Source: Prevotella sp. (lineage in GTDB: Bacteria; Bacteroidota; Bacteroidia; Bacteroidales; Bacteroidaceae). Taken from it: a stretch of DNA of 11,268 bases. Under the pieces are notes generated by a model, which did not search any database, was not told the origin of the DNA, and saw nothing but the letters and a program-made list of their open reading frames with translations. The stretch covers positions 1-11,268 of the forward strand of contig JAJPYV010000029.1 in NCBI GenBank assembly GCA_021204735.1, written 5' to 3'. The position numbers and the translations under genes were made by a program. This document shows, piece by piece, positions 1-7,382 of this stretch. The stretch's first letter is position 1. Each line of letters opens with the position of its first letter.

Positions 1-588
1 GTTTATAACTATTGTTATGAAGATAAATATGAATTAGAGGATGTTGAAAACAGGCGGTTGTACTTAAATAGCGAAGTGGATGAAAGCGTTGTGGATAATC
101 TCGTCTATCACATTTTCAGGTTTAACAGATTAGATAAGGACTTGCCTGTTGATGAGAGAAAACCGATTATTTTATATATCAATAGTCCTGGCGGTTCAGT
201 GACAGACGGATTTGCGCTGATAGATGCTATCATACAGTCAAAGACACCTGTATACACTGTAAACATTGGCAGTGCTTATTCAATGGGTTTTCTTATTTTC
301 ATAGCTGGCAAGCACAGATACAGTATGCCAAACGCAACATTCTTATGCCACGATGGAAGTTCTGTCGCTTGGGATTCTATGAGTAAATTAAAAGACAGAG
401 TAGAATTTGAAGCTGGTCAGATGGAAGAACATACTAAGGATTACATTTTAGCACAGACTGATATCACTGATAAGATGTATGAAAGAAATAAACGTATCGA
501 GTGGTACTTTTACCCAGACGAGGGTAAAAAGCTCGGAGTAGTTACGCATATTGTCGGAACGGATTGTGATTTTGATTCGATAATATAA
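1..588 (+). CDS. ClpP-like serine protease (S14 family), 5'-truncated
   Basis: The frame is open from base 1, so the gene probably starts left of the window; a TTG at 58 is only the first in-frame candidate, and the conserved segment ENRRLYLNSEVDE already lies across it. The visible 195 residues show the ClpP fold signature: INSPGGSVTDG (about 60-70), the nucleophile in SAYSMG (Ser94 of the visible part) and the His in ATFLCHDG (His117). The residue matching the catalytic Asp of ClpP falls in RIEWYF and is Glu167. The spacings (23 and 50 residues) fit ClpP. Phage ClpP-like proteins usually act as head-maturation proteases, and the position before packaging genes allows that. A second protease-like domain is fused to the scaffold downstream, so the two could share or divide the task. 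Family assignment is secure; the substrate is inferred. Stop TAA at 586-588. Confidence 0.85.
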   Translation, partial: VYNYCYEDKYELEDVENRRLYLNSEVDESVVDNLVYHIFRFNRLDKDLPVDERKPIILYINSPGGSVTDGFALIDAIIQSKTPVYTVNIGSAYSMGFLIFIAGKHRYSMPNATFLCHDGSSVAWDSMSKLKDRVEFEAGQMEEHTKDYILAQTDITDKMYERNKRIEWYFYPDEGKKLGVVTHIVGTDCDFDSII

Positions 589-598
589 AGAAAAGAGG

Positions 599-619
599 AA
601 GGAGGAAGTAGCTACGATT
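599..619 (+). promoter_or_regulatory. Ribosome site facing a non-canonical start (ACG/ATT)
   Basis: AAGGAGG at 599-605 matches the anti-Shine-Dalgarno sequence fully. In frame with the metallophosphoesterase, the only near-cognate start codons at usable distance are ACG (614, gap 8) and ATT (617, gap 11). The TTG at 618 is in another frame and meets a stop after five codons. Confidence 0.5.
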
Positions 620-1819
620 GACTTACATAAATTAAATGGCGAGAGCAACGAGTCATATATATGGCGGCTATGTCAAGCTAAAGACTCTGGTTCTCTTGAT
701 GTTGATTGGGTTGAACTTTCAAATATATTGAATAAAGAACTATTTGCTGATGAATGTGATTACATGGGTGAAGCGGCATACCGTAAGCCATATCAGCAAG
801 CGAAAAGGTTTTATGAAGCTGGCGTATTCAGTCAGTTTAATGAAGATGCTTATATCGCAGAAATGCGAGAAGCCAAACAGGAACTACGCAAAGCAAAGCA
901 ACAAATGTTTGATGAGCGTACTGAGTATAATAAGAAACTAAGGGAAGCTGCTCGTACTGAGAATGATTTAAAATATCTTGGCAAGTTGATTGAAGAAAGA
1001 GGTTTTACCCATCTTCAAAATTATGATGCACCAGTAATTCATTCTGACAATGATTTAGTTATTTGCATTTCTGACTTCCATCTCGGATTATCTACAGATA
1101 CCACGTTTGGAAAATTCAATAAAGATATTGCAGCAAAACGGTTATCTAAATATCTGGATGAGATACTTGCTATCCAGAAAAGACACAACTCAGAAAACGC
1201 CACTGTGCTTTTTCTTGGTGATATGATTAACGGCAATATTCATTTTACTACTCAGTTGGAAAATAGGGAAAATCTTGCCGAACAGATTCAGATAGTTGCT
1301 GAACTGTTGGCTGATTTCTTAAATGAATTAGGTAAAAACTTCCCTATTGTCTATGTGAACGGCGTTGCAGGAAATCATAGCAGGACTTCATTCAAAGACC
1401 AGGTTTTGCGTGGCGAAAGATTAGACAATTTAATTCCATGGTACTTAAAAGCCGTGTTAAAAGATAAACATAGAATACAGTTTGTAGATGATAATAACTA
1501 TGATGCCACTATCGGCAAAGTTGTTATTCGTGGTAACGAGTATCTGCTCGTTCATGGTGACTTTGATACATTCAATGAAGCCGGAGTTTCTAAACTGGTT
1601 ATGATGGTTGGCAAGAAACCAACAGGCATATTCTATGGTCATTTGCATAAATGCAGTTATGATGTTGTAGCAGGAGTAAGTATTGTGCGGAGCGGTTGTT
1701 TCTCTGGCACAGGTGATGACTACTGCATTTCAAAAAGGATTCTTGGAGGGGCTAGTCAGATGGTTACTGTTGTAGATGACAGAGGAATACAGGCTTGCTA
1801 TCCGATAAGTTTAGAATAG
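617..1819 (+). CDS. Calcineurin-like metallophosphoesterase with coiled-coil N-terminus
   Basis: All five metallophosphoesterase motifs are present, numbered from an ATT start at 617: DFH (Asp153/His155), GDMIN (Asp202/Asn205), GNH (Asn253/His254), VHGD (His313) and GHLH (His342/His344). The protein should be a two-metal phosphodiesterase or nuclease of the SbcD/Mre11-like superfamily; its substrate is unknown. Before the domain lies a charged, probably coiled-coil helix (about residues 75-130). A conventional TTG start at 728 would give 363 residues, but the open frame continues upstream through GESNESYIWRLCQAKDSG, which I recall as a conserved N-terminus of this phage family, and reaches a strong AAGGAGG at 599-605. 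No ATG, GTG or TTG is in frame between them, only ATT (617) and ACG (614). The start is therefore the uncertain part. HU follows 17 nt after the stop. Confidence 0.85.
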   Translation: MDLHKLNGESNESYIWRLCQAKDSGSLDVDWVELSNILNKELFADECDYMGEAAYRKPYQQAKRFYEAGVFSQFNEDAYIAEMREAKQELRKAKQQMFDERTEYNKKLREAARTENDLKYLGKLIEERGFTHLQNYDAPVIHSDNDLVICISDFHLGLSTDTTFGKFNKDIAAKRLSKYLDEILAIQKRHNSENATVLFLGDMINGNIHFTTQLENRENLAEQIQIVAELLADFLNELGKNFPIVYVNGVAGNHSRTSFKDQVLRGERLDNLIPWYLKAVLKDKHRIQFVDDNNYDATIGKVVIRGNEYLLVHGDFDTFNEAGVSKLVMMVGKKPTGIFYGHLHKCSYDVVAGVSIVRSGCFSGTGDDYCISKRILGGASQMVTVVDDRGIQACYPISLE

Positions 1820-1836
1820 ATAAGTGGAGAAAGAGA

Positions 1837-2121
1837 ATGGGAACGCAGGAATTAGTAGTAAAAGTTTCAAGAGATACTGGAATACCAAAGGAAACGTGTA
1901 GGCGAGTTATTGACACGATGGTAGACGAAGCTATCACTGGCCTAAGTAAAGGCGAGAATGTCAGAATTAAAGGTTTGGTCAATTTGGAACCAGCTATCAG
2001 GAGCGCACGTTTGACAAGAGATTTAAATTCAGGTGAGATTGTAACAATCCCTGAAATCAAAACAATTAAATGTAAAGTTAGCCGTCAGGTTAAAGATATC
2101 ATAAATGGGAGAAGTAATTAA
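1837..2121 (+). CDS. HU/IHF-family DNA-binding protein
   Basis: A 94-residue protein, the usual HU length, starting at ATG 1837 with GGAG at 1826-1829 (7 nt gap). A TTG at 1795 would add 14 residues overlapping the upstream gene and lacks a comparable ribosome site. It aligns without gaps to bacterial HU from memory: the helical dimerisation half (1-45), then the beta-arm segment with RIKGLVNLE, RSAR, SGEIVTIP and the closing helix VSRQVKDIING. HU proteins bind and bend DNA as dimers; in a phage this may aid genome compaction, replication or packaging. Oddity: at the arm tip the canonical RNPQTG is RDLNSG, so the DNA-intercalating Pro63 is Leu63. The next gene begins right after the stop, so translation is probably coupled. 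Confidence 0.85.
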   Translation: MGTQELVVKVSRDTGIPKETCRRVIDTMVDEAITGLSKGENVRIKGLVNLEPAIRSARLTRDLNSGEIVTIPEIKTIKCKVSRQVKDIINGRSN

Positions 2122-2122
2122 G

Positions 2123-2695
2123 ATGAATGAGTGTTTAGAACGTAAAGTATATAGTACATATGCAGAGTTGGCTGACGATATGGTTAAGTTAGCCATACAT
2201 GGGAAAACATCAGTTGCAGTATTGTTTTATGAAGATGCTATTGAAATGTTAAAAGAACTTTTATTGTTCGAGGATGTCAATGCCAAGAGTGTTGTTATTA
2301 ACGAACCCGAATACGATGGATATGGTTATGAATATTATATCACTCTGGATGATGAATTTAATATTTATATTGAACCAGCTTGGCATGAGGAATTTAAATT
2401 CGATAATGGCAAAGTAACACCAGAGGGATATTACGGAACTGCCGCATATAAGTTCTTTATTGACGGTGAAGCCAACTCAGCGATTTTAAAGAAGCTTGAA
2501 GAAGGTGAAGGTGTTGAAATTGAGTTTCTTTTTAAAGAGTCTAGCCCATTAGAAGATTTGGAAATCCCAGATGGACTTACAGAAGAAGATTGGAAAATAT
2601 TACTTGATAACACCAAACTTATTCAGGATGAGGATGGCGAAATCACTGGTATTGCGCTTGATATATTCGGTATACTAGCCGAATTTTTCAAATAA
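2123..2695 (+). CDS. Acidic protein of unknown function
   Basis: I do not recognise a family. The 190-residue product is strongly acidic, with no signal peptide or obvious membrane segment. The N-terminal part (ERKVYSTYAELADDMVKLA) looks helical; the middle is rich in Tyr and aromatic residues (YDGYGYEYYITLDDEFNIYIEPAWHEEF) and probably beta; the end is acidic helices. I chose ATG 2123, two bases after the HU stop, because GGGAG at 2107-2111 lies at usable distance. An ATG at 2105 in the same frame would add six residues but has no good ribosome site. The close spacing puts it in one operon with HU and the phosphoesterase. It is the last gene before the tRNA interval. Confidence 0.75.
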   Translation: MNECLERKVYSTYAELADDMVKLAIHGKTSVAVLFYEDAIEMLKELLLFEDVNAKSVVINEPEYDGYGYEYYITLDDEFNIYIEPAWHEEFKFDNGKVTPEGYYGTAAYKFFIDGEANSAILKKLEEGEGVEIEFLFKESSPLEDLEIPDGLTEEDWKILLDNTKLIQDEDGEITGIALDIFGILAEFFK

Positions 2696-2704
2696 ATTTA
2701 ATCG

Positions 2705-2726
2705 CCCCCGACCAGGTGGGAGGGGG
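2705..2726 (+). ncRNA. GC-rich hairpin in front of the tRNA pair
   Basis: CCCCC at 2705-2709 pairs with GGGGG at 2722-2726. Inside, G2710/A2721 and A2711/G2720 form a possible tandem G-A pair, then CC/GG close an AGGT loop. There is no T-tract after it, so it is not a standard intrinsic terminator. Its position 6 nt before the first tRNA suggests a processing or stability element of the tRNA precursor. The structure is seen; the role is inferred. Confidence 0.45.
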
Positions 2727-2732
2727 AACTGT

Positions 2733-2805
2733 CGCAGGATGATGCAAATGGAAGCAATCCGGCCTCATACGCCGGAAGTTGTCGGTTCGAGTCCGACTCC
2801 TGCAA
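2733..2805 (+). tRNA. tRNA-Met(CAU), initiator-like C1xA72 mismatch
   Basis: A complete 73-nt cloverleaf fits standard numbering: acceptor CGCAGGA/TCCTGCA, T8, D-arm with A14, G18 G19 and A21, anticodon stem CCGGC/GCCGG around loop CTCATAC (anticodon CAU), five-base variable loop, T-arm GTCGG-TTCGAGT-CCGAC, discriminator A73. CCA is not encoded. Position 1 is C and position 72 is A, so the first acceptor pair is a mismatch. C1xA72 with A73 is the hallmark of bacterial initiator tRNA-fMet, and the anticodon stem is all G-C, including G29:C41 and G30:C40 as in fMet. Against this, 11:24 is U:A rather than A:U, 31:39 is C:G, and A10/A25 do not pair. An elongator Met tRNA with a damaged end, or a lysidine-modified Ile2 tRNA, remains possible. 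Confidence 0.9.
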
Positions 2806-2809
2806 TCAT

Positions 2810-2899
2810 GGTAGGGTGGCAGAGTTTGGTTTATTGCGCCTGTCTTGAAAACAGGTGTGGGTTGGTAGCTCACCGTGGGTTCAAATCCTACCCCTACCG
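2810..2899 (+). tRNA. tRNA-Ser(UGA)
   Basis: A 90-nt class II tRNA: acceptor GGTAGGG/CCCTACC, D-stem GCAG/TTGC, anticodon stem CCTGT/ACAGG around loop CTTGAAA (anticodon UGA, reading UCA), a long variable arm with stem GTGGG/CTCAC, T-arm GTGGG-TTCAAAT-CCTAC, and discriminator G73. The long variable arm and G73 are serine identity features and agree with the anticodon. CCA is not encoded, so the 3' end needs the host CCA-adding enzyme. It starts 4 nt after the Met tRNA, so both probably come from one transcript. Confidence 0.95.
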
Positions 2900-2917
2900 C
2901 TGTATAGTTGAGACTTC

Positions 2918-2935
2918 AAAAAATAGTTGTAATGA
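2918..2935 (+). repeat. 18-bp upstream motif, copy 1
   Basis: AAAAAATAGTTGTAATGA lies 15 nt before the start of the Cys-containing protein, just after the tRNAs. A copy with 17 of 18 bases identical sits at 10513-10530 before another phage gene. It could be a phage regulatory element or part of a translation leader; no clean -35/-10 pair surrounds it. Confidence 0.45.
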
Positions 2936-2950
2936 AAGAAGGTAGCGCAA

Positions 2951-3844
2951 ATGGCGAATAATACAGGCGAAACTTATACTTGTGTATTAAAACCAAACGA
3001 GCATAAGAACATACCGCTATCGAGATTTTATATCGCAAAGAATGGAATATACAGCAGTCTCGGACATTTGCCTATTTGCAAAAAATGTTTTGAGGCTAAG
3101 TATAATGAGTATGCCGCAGAACTGCATAACCCACATTTGGCTATGCGAAGAATGTGTATGCTTTTTGATGTATACTTCAATGCTAAACTGTTTAATGATT
3201 GCGAATGTAACATTGGCAAATATTTCAGAAGATTAAATAACAGACAGTACCTCGGCAAGACTTTTGATGATTCCATTTCAGAAGGTGAGGACACTGCTAT
3301 TATCGGAACCATGACCACACATGAGGATGAGGAAACTGAGGAAGGTAAAATAATTCCTGGTGAACTTATTGAAAAATGGGGTGGTGGTCTGGACTTGGTA
3401 GATTATGAAAATCTCGAAAAGCATTATGATTTTTTAAAGAAAGCAAATCCGAATTATGACAGCAATCAGGAAATCTTCATATTGGATTTGTGCTATATAA
3501 AAATGCAGCAATTAAGGGCTGTCCGTGATGGGCGTGTAGACGATTATAATAAGTCTGCCGATTCCTACAGAAAAACTTTTACTCAGGCTGGCCTTAAAAC
3601 AGTCAGAGATGCGAGTAATGATGAAGCCTTTACCGTGGGTGTAACCGCTGCGAATATAGAGAAATACACTCCGGCAGAATATTATAAAAACAAGAAATTA
3701 TTTAAAGATGTTGAAGGTATTGGTGAATATCTTGAAAGATTTGTGCTAAGACCTTTAAGAAATCTTCAACATGGTACGCACGACAGAGATGTTGAATTTT
3801 GTGTGAAAGACGATGATGATATAGATGGCGAGGAAGAAGAATAG
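2951..3844 (+). CDS. Cys-containing packaging-region protein, candidate small terminase
   Basis: 297 residues, starting at ATG 2951 with an AGAAGG-type ribosome site just upstream. The N-terminal motif resembles a phage zinc-finger module: Cys11 followed by PLSRFYIAKNGIY and PICKKC (Cys43, Cys46). In the family as I remember it the first half is also CxxC; here the position three after Cys11 is Lys14, so the finger is degenerate unless Cys69, Cys84 or Cys86 supply the fourth ligand. The C-terminus is a run of Asp and Glu. It lies directly before the large terminase and overlaps it by 20 nt, which is the usual place of the DNA-recognising small terminase subunit. That role is inferred from position; homology to known small terminases is not visible. 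Confidence 0.8.
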   Translation: MANNTGETYTCVLKPNEHKNIPLSRFYIAKNGIYSSLGHLPICKKCFEAKYNEYAAELHNPHLAMRRMCMLFDVYFNAKLFNDCECNIGKYFRRLNNRQYLGKTFDDSISEGEDTAIIGTMTTHEDEETEEGKIIPGELIEKWGGGLDLVDYENLEKHYDFLKKANPNYDSNQEIFILDLCYIKMQQLRAVRDGRVDDYNKSADSYRKTFTQAGLKTVRDASNDEAFTVGVTAANIEKYTPAEYYKNKKLFKDVEGIGEYLERFVLRPLRNLQHGTHDRDVEFCVKDDDDIDGEEEE

Positions 3845-5681
3845 TATCATCAATACTACTTCACGCAGAGGGCATTATAAGAATAGGAACGCAGACGAGA
3901 AACAGGTAGATGTGTATAAGCATTTTCCGGCAGATACGTTCCTCGGCAATGATGTAAATGTTGACCACTTCATGCAGTGGATGACACTTTTTAGAAGAAA
4001 CTTTCAGTTATTCGCAAAAGATTATCTTGGTTTAACTCTATTTCCGTATCAGAAAATCATGCTCTATCTCATGGGTATAAACAACTTCATTGTCGTTGTG
4101 GCGAGTCGTGCCGCCGCAAAGTCTTATATAATCGCTCTATATGCGTGTTGCAGATGCATCTTATATCCTGGCTCGATGGTGGTTTTAGCCTCCGCAACCA
4201 AAGGACAAAGTAAACTTTTGGTTACTGAAAAGATTGAGAAGGAATTGATGCGTGATTCTGTGCAACTGCGCAAAGAAATATCTAATATAAAAGTCGGAAC
4301 TAATGATACAGTAGTTTATTTTAAAAACGGAAGCACTATTACTGTTGTTCCTGCAAGTGAAAACGGACGTGGATATCGTTCTACTTGTCTGGTCAGAGAA
4401 GAATTTAGGCAGATAGCTAAATTCATTGATGACAGTATTCTTTCACCATTCCAATTTTCAAGACAGCCTCCATACTCAAAAGACCCTTATTATTCTTCTA
4501 TTGATGATTTGATGGAAGAAGCTATTGATATTTATATATCTTCTAGCTGGTATGACAATGGACATTGGATGTGGAACATTGTTGACCAGGCATATGAGGG
4601 AATGATGGAGGGTAAAAACTCTTGTCTGTTGGCTTTTGATGAGTCTGTTGTGTTAAAGCATAAATTAAAAACACAGCAATACTATCAGTCTGAGAAAAAG
4701 AAACAAGACCCTACTACTTGGGAATTGGAATTTATGAATACCAGACTGAAAGAAAACATAGGCGCATATTTTTCATATTCGCTCATGGAACAAAACAGGA
4801 CAAAGCGGATGCCGTTCTACCCTCGCACTCTCGTTGATTATGTGAGCGGAAGAAAGAATCCTTATGATATTCCAAAACAGCCAAACGAGGTAAGGATTAT
4901 CTCATGTGATATGGCTTTCGTTGAAAATAAGATAAACGATAATTCTGTATTTTCATGTATGAGGTTTTTGCCAGAATCCATTACCCACAAAAATTCAGAT
5001 GATGATGAAGTTGTGGTTGACAATGGTTATAGGCGAATCGTCAGTTATCTTGAACCTATCCAGGGTGGCGAAACGAGGAAACAGGCCATAAGGATATATC
5101 AGTTATTCAAAGATTTTGACGCAGATTATATTTGCCTTGATACACGAAATGGTGGCGTTACAGTTTATGACTTTTTGGCTCGTCCATTATTTGACGAGGA
5201 AAGGAATGTAGAATATCCGGCACTCACCTGTATGAACGATGAGGGTTATGCAAACAGGATAAGAGTCGATGGTGCCGAACCCAGGATATTCGCTATCAAC
5301 GCCTCCGCAAAATTAAACTCCGACATAGCAATAGATTTCAGACGGATTCTTGCAGAAAAGAAAATTGAATTTCTGTGTACATACGACCAGGCGTTAGAGG
5401 AAATATTGCCTAAGATTAAGGAATACAATCTTGCAGTTGATGCAGATACACAGATTTTTTATGAGAGTCCATTCTTTGAAACTCAAAACCTGTTTTCCGA
5501 AACCACTAACCTGTTATACGAAAAAGATTCTACCACTGGCAGGATTAAAGTATACGAACAGAGTGGCAATCGTAAAGATAGATATACGAGCGTATCATAC
5601 GGCAGCTATTTCGCAACATTACTTGAAAGAGGATTGCGTAACAATAGCGAGGATTATGAATACGAAGTTTTGATAAACTGA
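3825..5681 (+). CDS. terL: Terminase large subunit (packaging ATPase-nuclease)
   Basis: The DNA-packaging motor, 618 residues, usual for the family. The ATPase half has a Walker A at 94-100 (SRAAAKS, lacking the glycines of the classic loop), LASATKGQSK at about 121-130, a Walker B-like LVREEFRQ (Glu192/Glu193 where most have Asp-Glu), and SSSW at 239-242 as a probable coupling motif. The nuclease half has RNase H-like acidic residues: Asp362 in CDMA, Asp439 in CLDTRNGG, and Asp585 in NRKDRY. It cuts concatemeric DNA and drives it through the portal. The start ATG lies inside the previous gene, with no ribosome site of its own, so translation is probably coupled. The same bases encode an acidic tail (GEEEE) in one frame and a basic start (MARKKN) in the other. 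Confidence 0.96.
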   Translation: MARKKNSIINTTSRRGHYKNRNADEKQVDVYKHFPADTFLGNDVNVDHFMQWMTLFRRNFQLFAKDYLGLTLFPYQKIMLYLMGINNFIVVVASRAAAKSYIIALYACCRCILYPGSMVVLASATKGQSKLLVTEKIEKELMRDSVQLRKEISNIKVGTNDTVVYFKNGSTITVVPASENGRGYRSTCLVREEFRQIAKFIDDSILSPFQFSRQPPYSKDPYYSSIDDLMEEAIDIYISSSWYDNGHWMWNIVDQAYEGMMEGKNSCLLAFDESVVLKHKLKTQQYYQSEKKKQDPTTWELEFMNTRLKENIGAYFSYSLMEQNRTKRMPFYPRTLVDYVSGRKNPYDIPKQPNEVRIISCDMAFVENKINDNSVFSCMRFLPESITHKNSDDDEVVVDNGYRRIVSYLEPIQGGETRKQAIRIYQLFKDFDADYICLDTRNGGVTVYDFLARPLFDEERNVEYPALTCMNDEGYANRIRVDGAEPRIFAINASAKLNSDIAIDFRRILAEKKIEFLCTYDQALEEILPKIKEYNLAVDADTQIFYESPFFETQNLFSETTNLLYEKDSTTGRIKVYEQSGNRKDRYTSVSYGSYFATLLERGLRNNSEDYEYEVLIN

Positions 5682-5694
5682 CAAGGAGGGCATT

Positions 5695-7347
5695 ATGGCA
5701 GAAAATACTAATACTTCCACTGCTCCCAAAAAGAGAGGTCGCCCTCCAAAGCAGCAAGAGGAAGTAAAAAACGAAGCAAATAGCACAAGGAATACTGACA
5801 ATGAATTTTGTGCATTTAGAAGTAACTCCGTGGCGGCAAATTATTCATACTATTATTTCGGGTTAAACATCTTTGACATATTTGACCATAAGCAATTACA
5901 GGCTTTAGTCAAAGACCCAATAGGGAATAATGAGTTACTAAGAAGAATATCTTTGATGCTATATGGTACCAATGGTACTTATACAAACACCGTTGATTAT
6001 ATGACGGCGATACCGACACTTGACAAAGTGATAGTCACTCATGGCAAAACCAAAACCAGCAAGAAGAAAAATAAGAACTTAATGGAGGCTACACTCCGCA
6101 CAATCAAGGATAAAGAGATTGTAAGAGATGCTTTATTCAAAGGAATGATTGATGGTATAGCTTTCTATTATTTTGAGACAACTACTCGTCCAACTGATAA
6201 CACAAAGTTTATGACTGACTACGATGTGGAAAGCATTGTTGAAATCAACGAACTTGGTTTAAATGCGAGTGTTATCTCACTGCCTACTGACTATACACGC
6301 ATAGTCGGAATTAAAAACTCGTCATATGTTATTGCGTTTAACTTAGATTACTTTGATATTGCCGATGGCGAAAACACTGAGAATAAACTCAGGAAATACC
6401 CAAAAGAAATCAGAGATGCTTATGCTCAACATAAAACTGGTCAAACTGGCGGCGATTGGGTTGTACTGGATAATAACAAAACTATAGTTCATAAAATCAG
6501 AAGTAAACGAGATGAGAAATGGGGACGCCCATTAGTTCTTGCCGCAATCAGCGACATTCTTTATAGCGATTATTTCTCAGAAACCAAAAGAAATGTTTTG
6601 GACGAAATCAACAACAGGATTATCTATGAGACATTCCCAGAGGGAAAAGATAAGGGCGTTTGTGCTTTAACCAAAGCACAGCAGAAAGACCAGCATGAAA
6701 AAGTCAAGAGTGCGGTTATGAATAAGAATGGGCGTGGCAGTACCTCATTCTTCTCTGTGTCATCTGGCACAAAGATTGACTGCATTGAGACTAGCAACAC
6801 TGATATATTTGATGATTCTTATGAATCAGATTTGAATGATAAAGTCGCTCTTGATTTGGGTATAGCTGGTTCACTGCTCAATGGTGTTGGCTCTGGTACA
6901 TACTCCGCTCAGACAAATAACCTGGAATTACTTTCATCCCAGATTTTCATGTGGATTGAGCAGATTGAAAGTGAACTGAATAAATGTATCAATGCAAACA
7001 TTATTAAAGATAAGAACAATCCAGTTGAATGTAAGTATTTACCTATCACCAATGTAAACAAAAAAGAGATGGTGGGATATGCCAAAGACTTATATCTGCA
7101 AGGAAAGGGTAGCCTGACGCTATGGGCTAGTGCTTGCGGTATTCGCTCAGATGTTTTCTATGCTCTTTTGGATGAGGAACTTGAAAACGATATTGAGAAC
7201 AAATATCCAGTGCATAGGACAAGTTATACTCAGTCTGGCAAAGATATAAACAATGTTGGCGGCAGACCAGAAACAGATGACCCATCTGATAACACTATAG
7301 CATCTCGAACCAATAACGGAAACGCAATACCGAGTCCGTCAGATTAG
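5695..7347 (+). CDS. Portal protein
   Basis: 550 residues, right after the large terminase, with a perfect AAGGAGG at 5683-5689 before ATG 5695. The portal is the dodecameric ring at one capsid vertex through which DNA enters. Support: size, position, and family-like segments such as LPTDYTRIVGI, WGRPLVLAAISDILYSDYF and LGIAGSLLNGVGSGTYSAQTNNLELL followed by the long helix FMWIEQIESEL. Residues 12-19 read KKRGRPPK, an AT-hook-like basic motif not required for portal function. The last 35 or so residues are a polar, Gly/Asn/Pro-rich, probably disordered tail. The stop TAG at 7345-7347 overlaps the first copy of a repeated terminator arm. Confidence 0.9.
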   Translation: MAENTNTSTAPKKRGRPPKQQEEVKNEANSTRNTDNEFCAFRSNSVAANYSYYYFGLNIFDIFDHKQLQALVKDPIGNNELLRRISLMLYGTNGTYTNTVDYMTAIPTLDKVIVTHGKTKTSKKKNKNLMEATLRTIKDKEIVRDALFKGMIDGIAFYYFETTTRPTDNTKFMTDYDVESIVEINELGLNASVISLPTDYTRIVGIKNSSYVIAFNLDYFDIADGENTENKLRKYPKEIRDAYAQHKTGQTGGDWVVLDNNKTIVHKIRSKRDEKWGRPLVLAAISDILYSDYFSETKRNVLDEINNRIIYETFPEGKDKGVCALTKAQQKDQHEKVKSAVMNKNGRGSTSFFSVSSGTKIDCIETSNTDIFDDSYESDLNDKVALDLGIAGSLLNGVGSGTYSAQTNNLELLSSQIFMWIEQIESELNKCINANIIKDKNNPVECKYLPITNVNKKEMVGYAKDLYLQGKGSLTLWASACGIRSDVFYALLDEELENDIENKYPVHRTSYTQSGKDINNVGGRPETDDPSDNTIASRTNNGNAIPSPSD

Positions 7348-7382
7348 CGGACATTCAAATCAGTAAAAGCGGGCATTCAAGT
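7346..7382 (+). repeat. Duplicated 5' arm of the terminator
   Basis: AGCGGACATTCAAAT (7346-7360) and AGCGGGCATTCAAGT (7368-7382) match at 13 of 15 positions. Both can pair with the single 3' arm TTTGAATGTTCG ending at 7393. The first copy overlaps the portal stop codon. The distal copy pairs slightly better (one G-U instead of two) but needs a longer loop. Confidence 0.7.

Noticed and set aside
2705..2726. Intrinsic terminator before the tRNAs
   Set aside because: The hairpin is strong, but AACTGTCG follows it rather than a T-run.
2739..2945. Plus-strand open frame of 68 codons
   Set aside because: It runs across both tRNA genes, and its translation is simply tRNA sequence read as protein.
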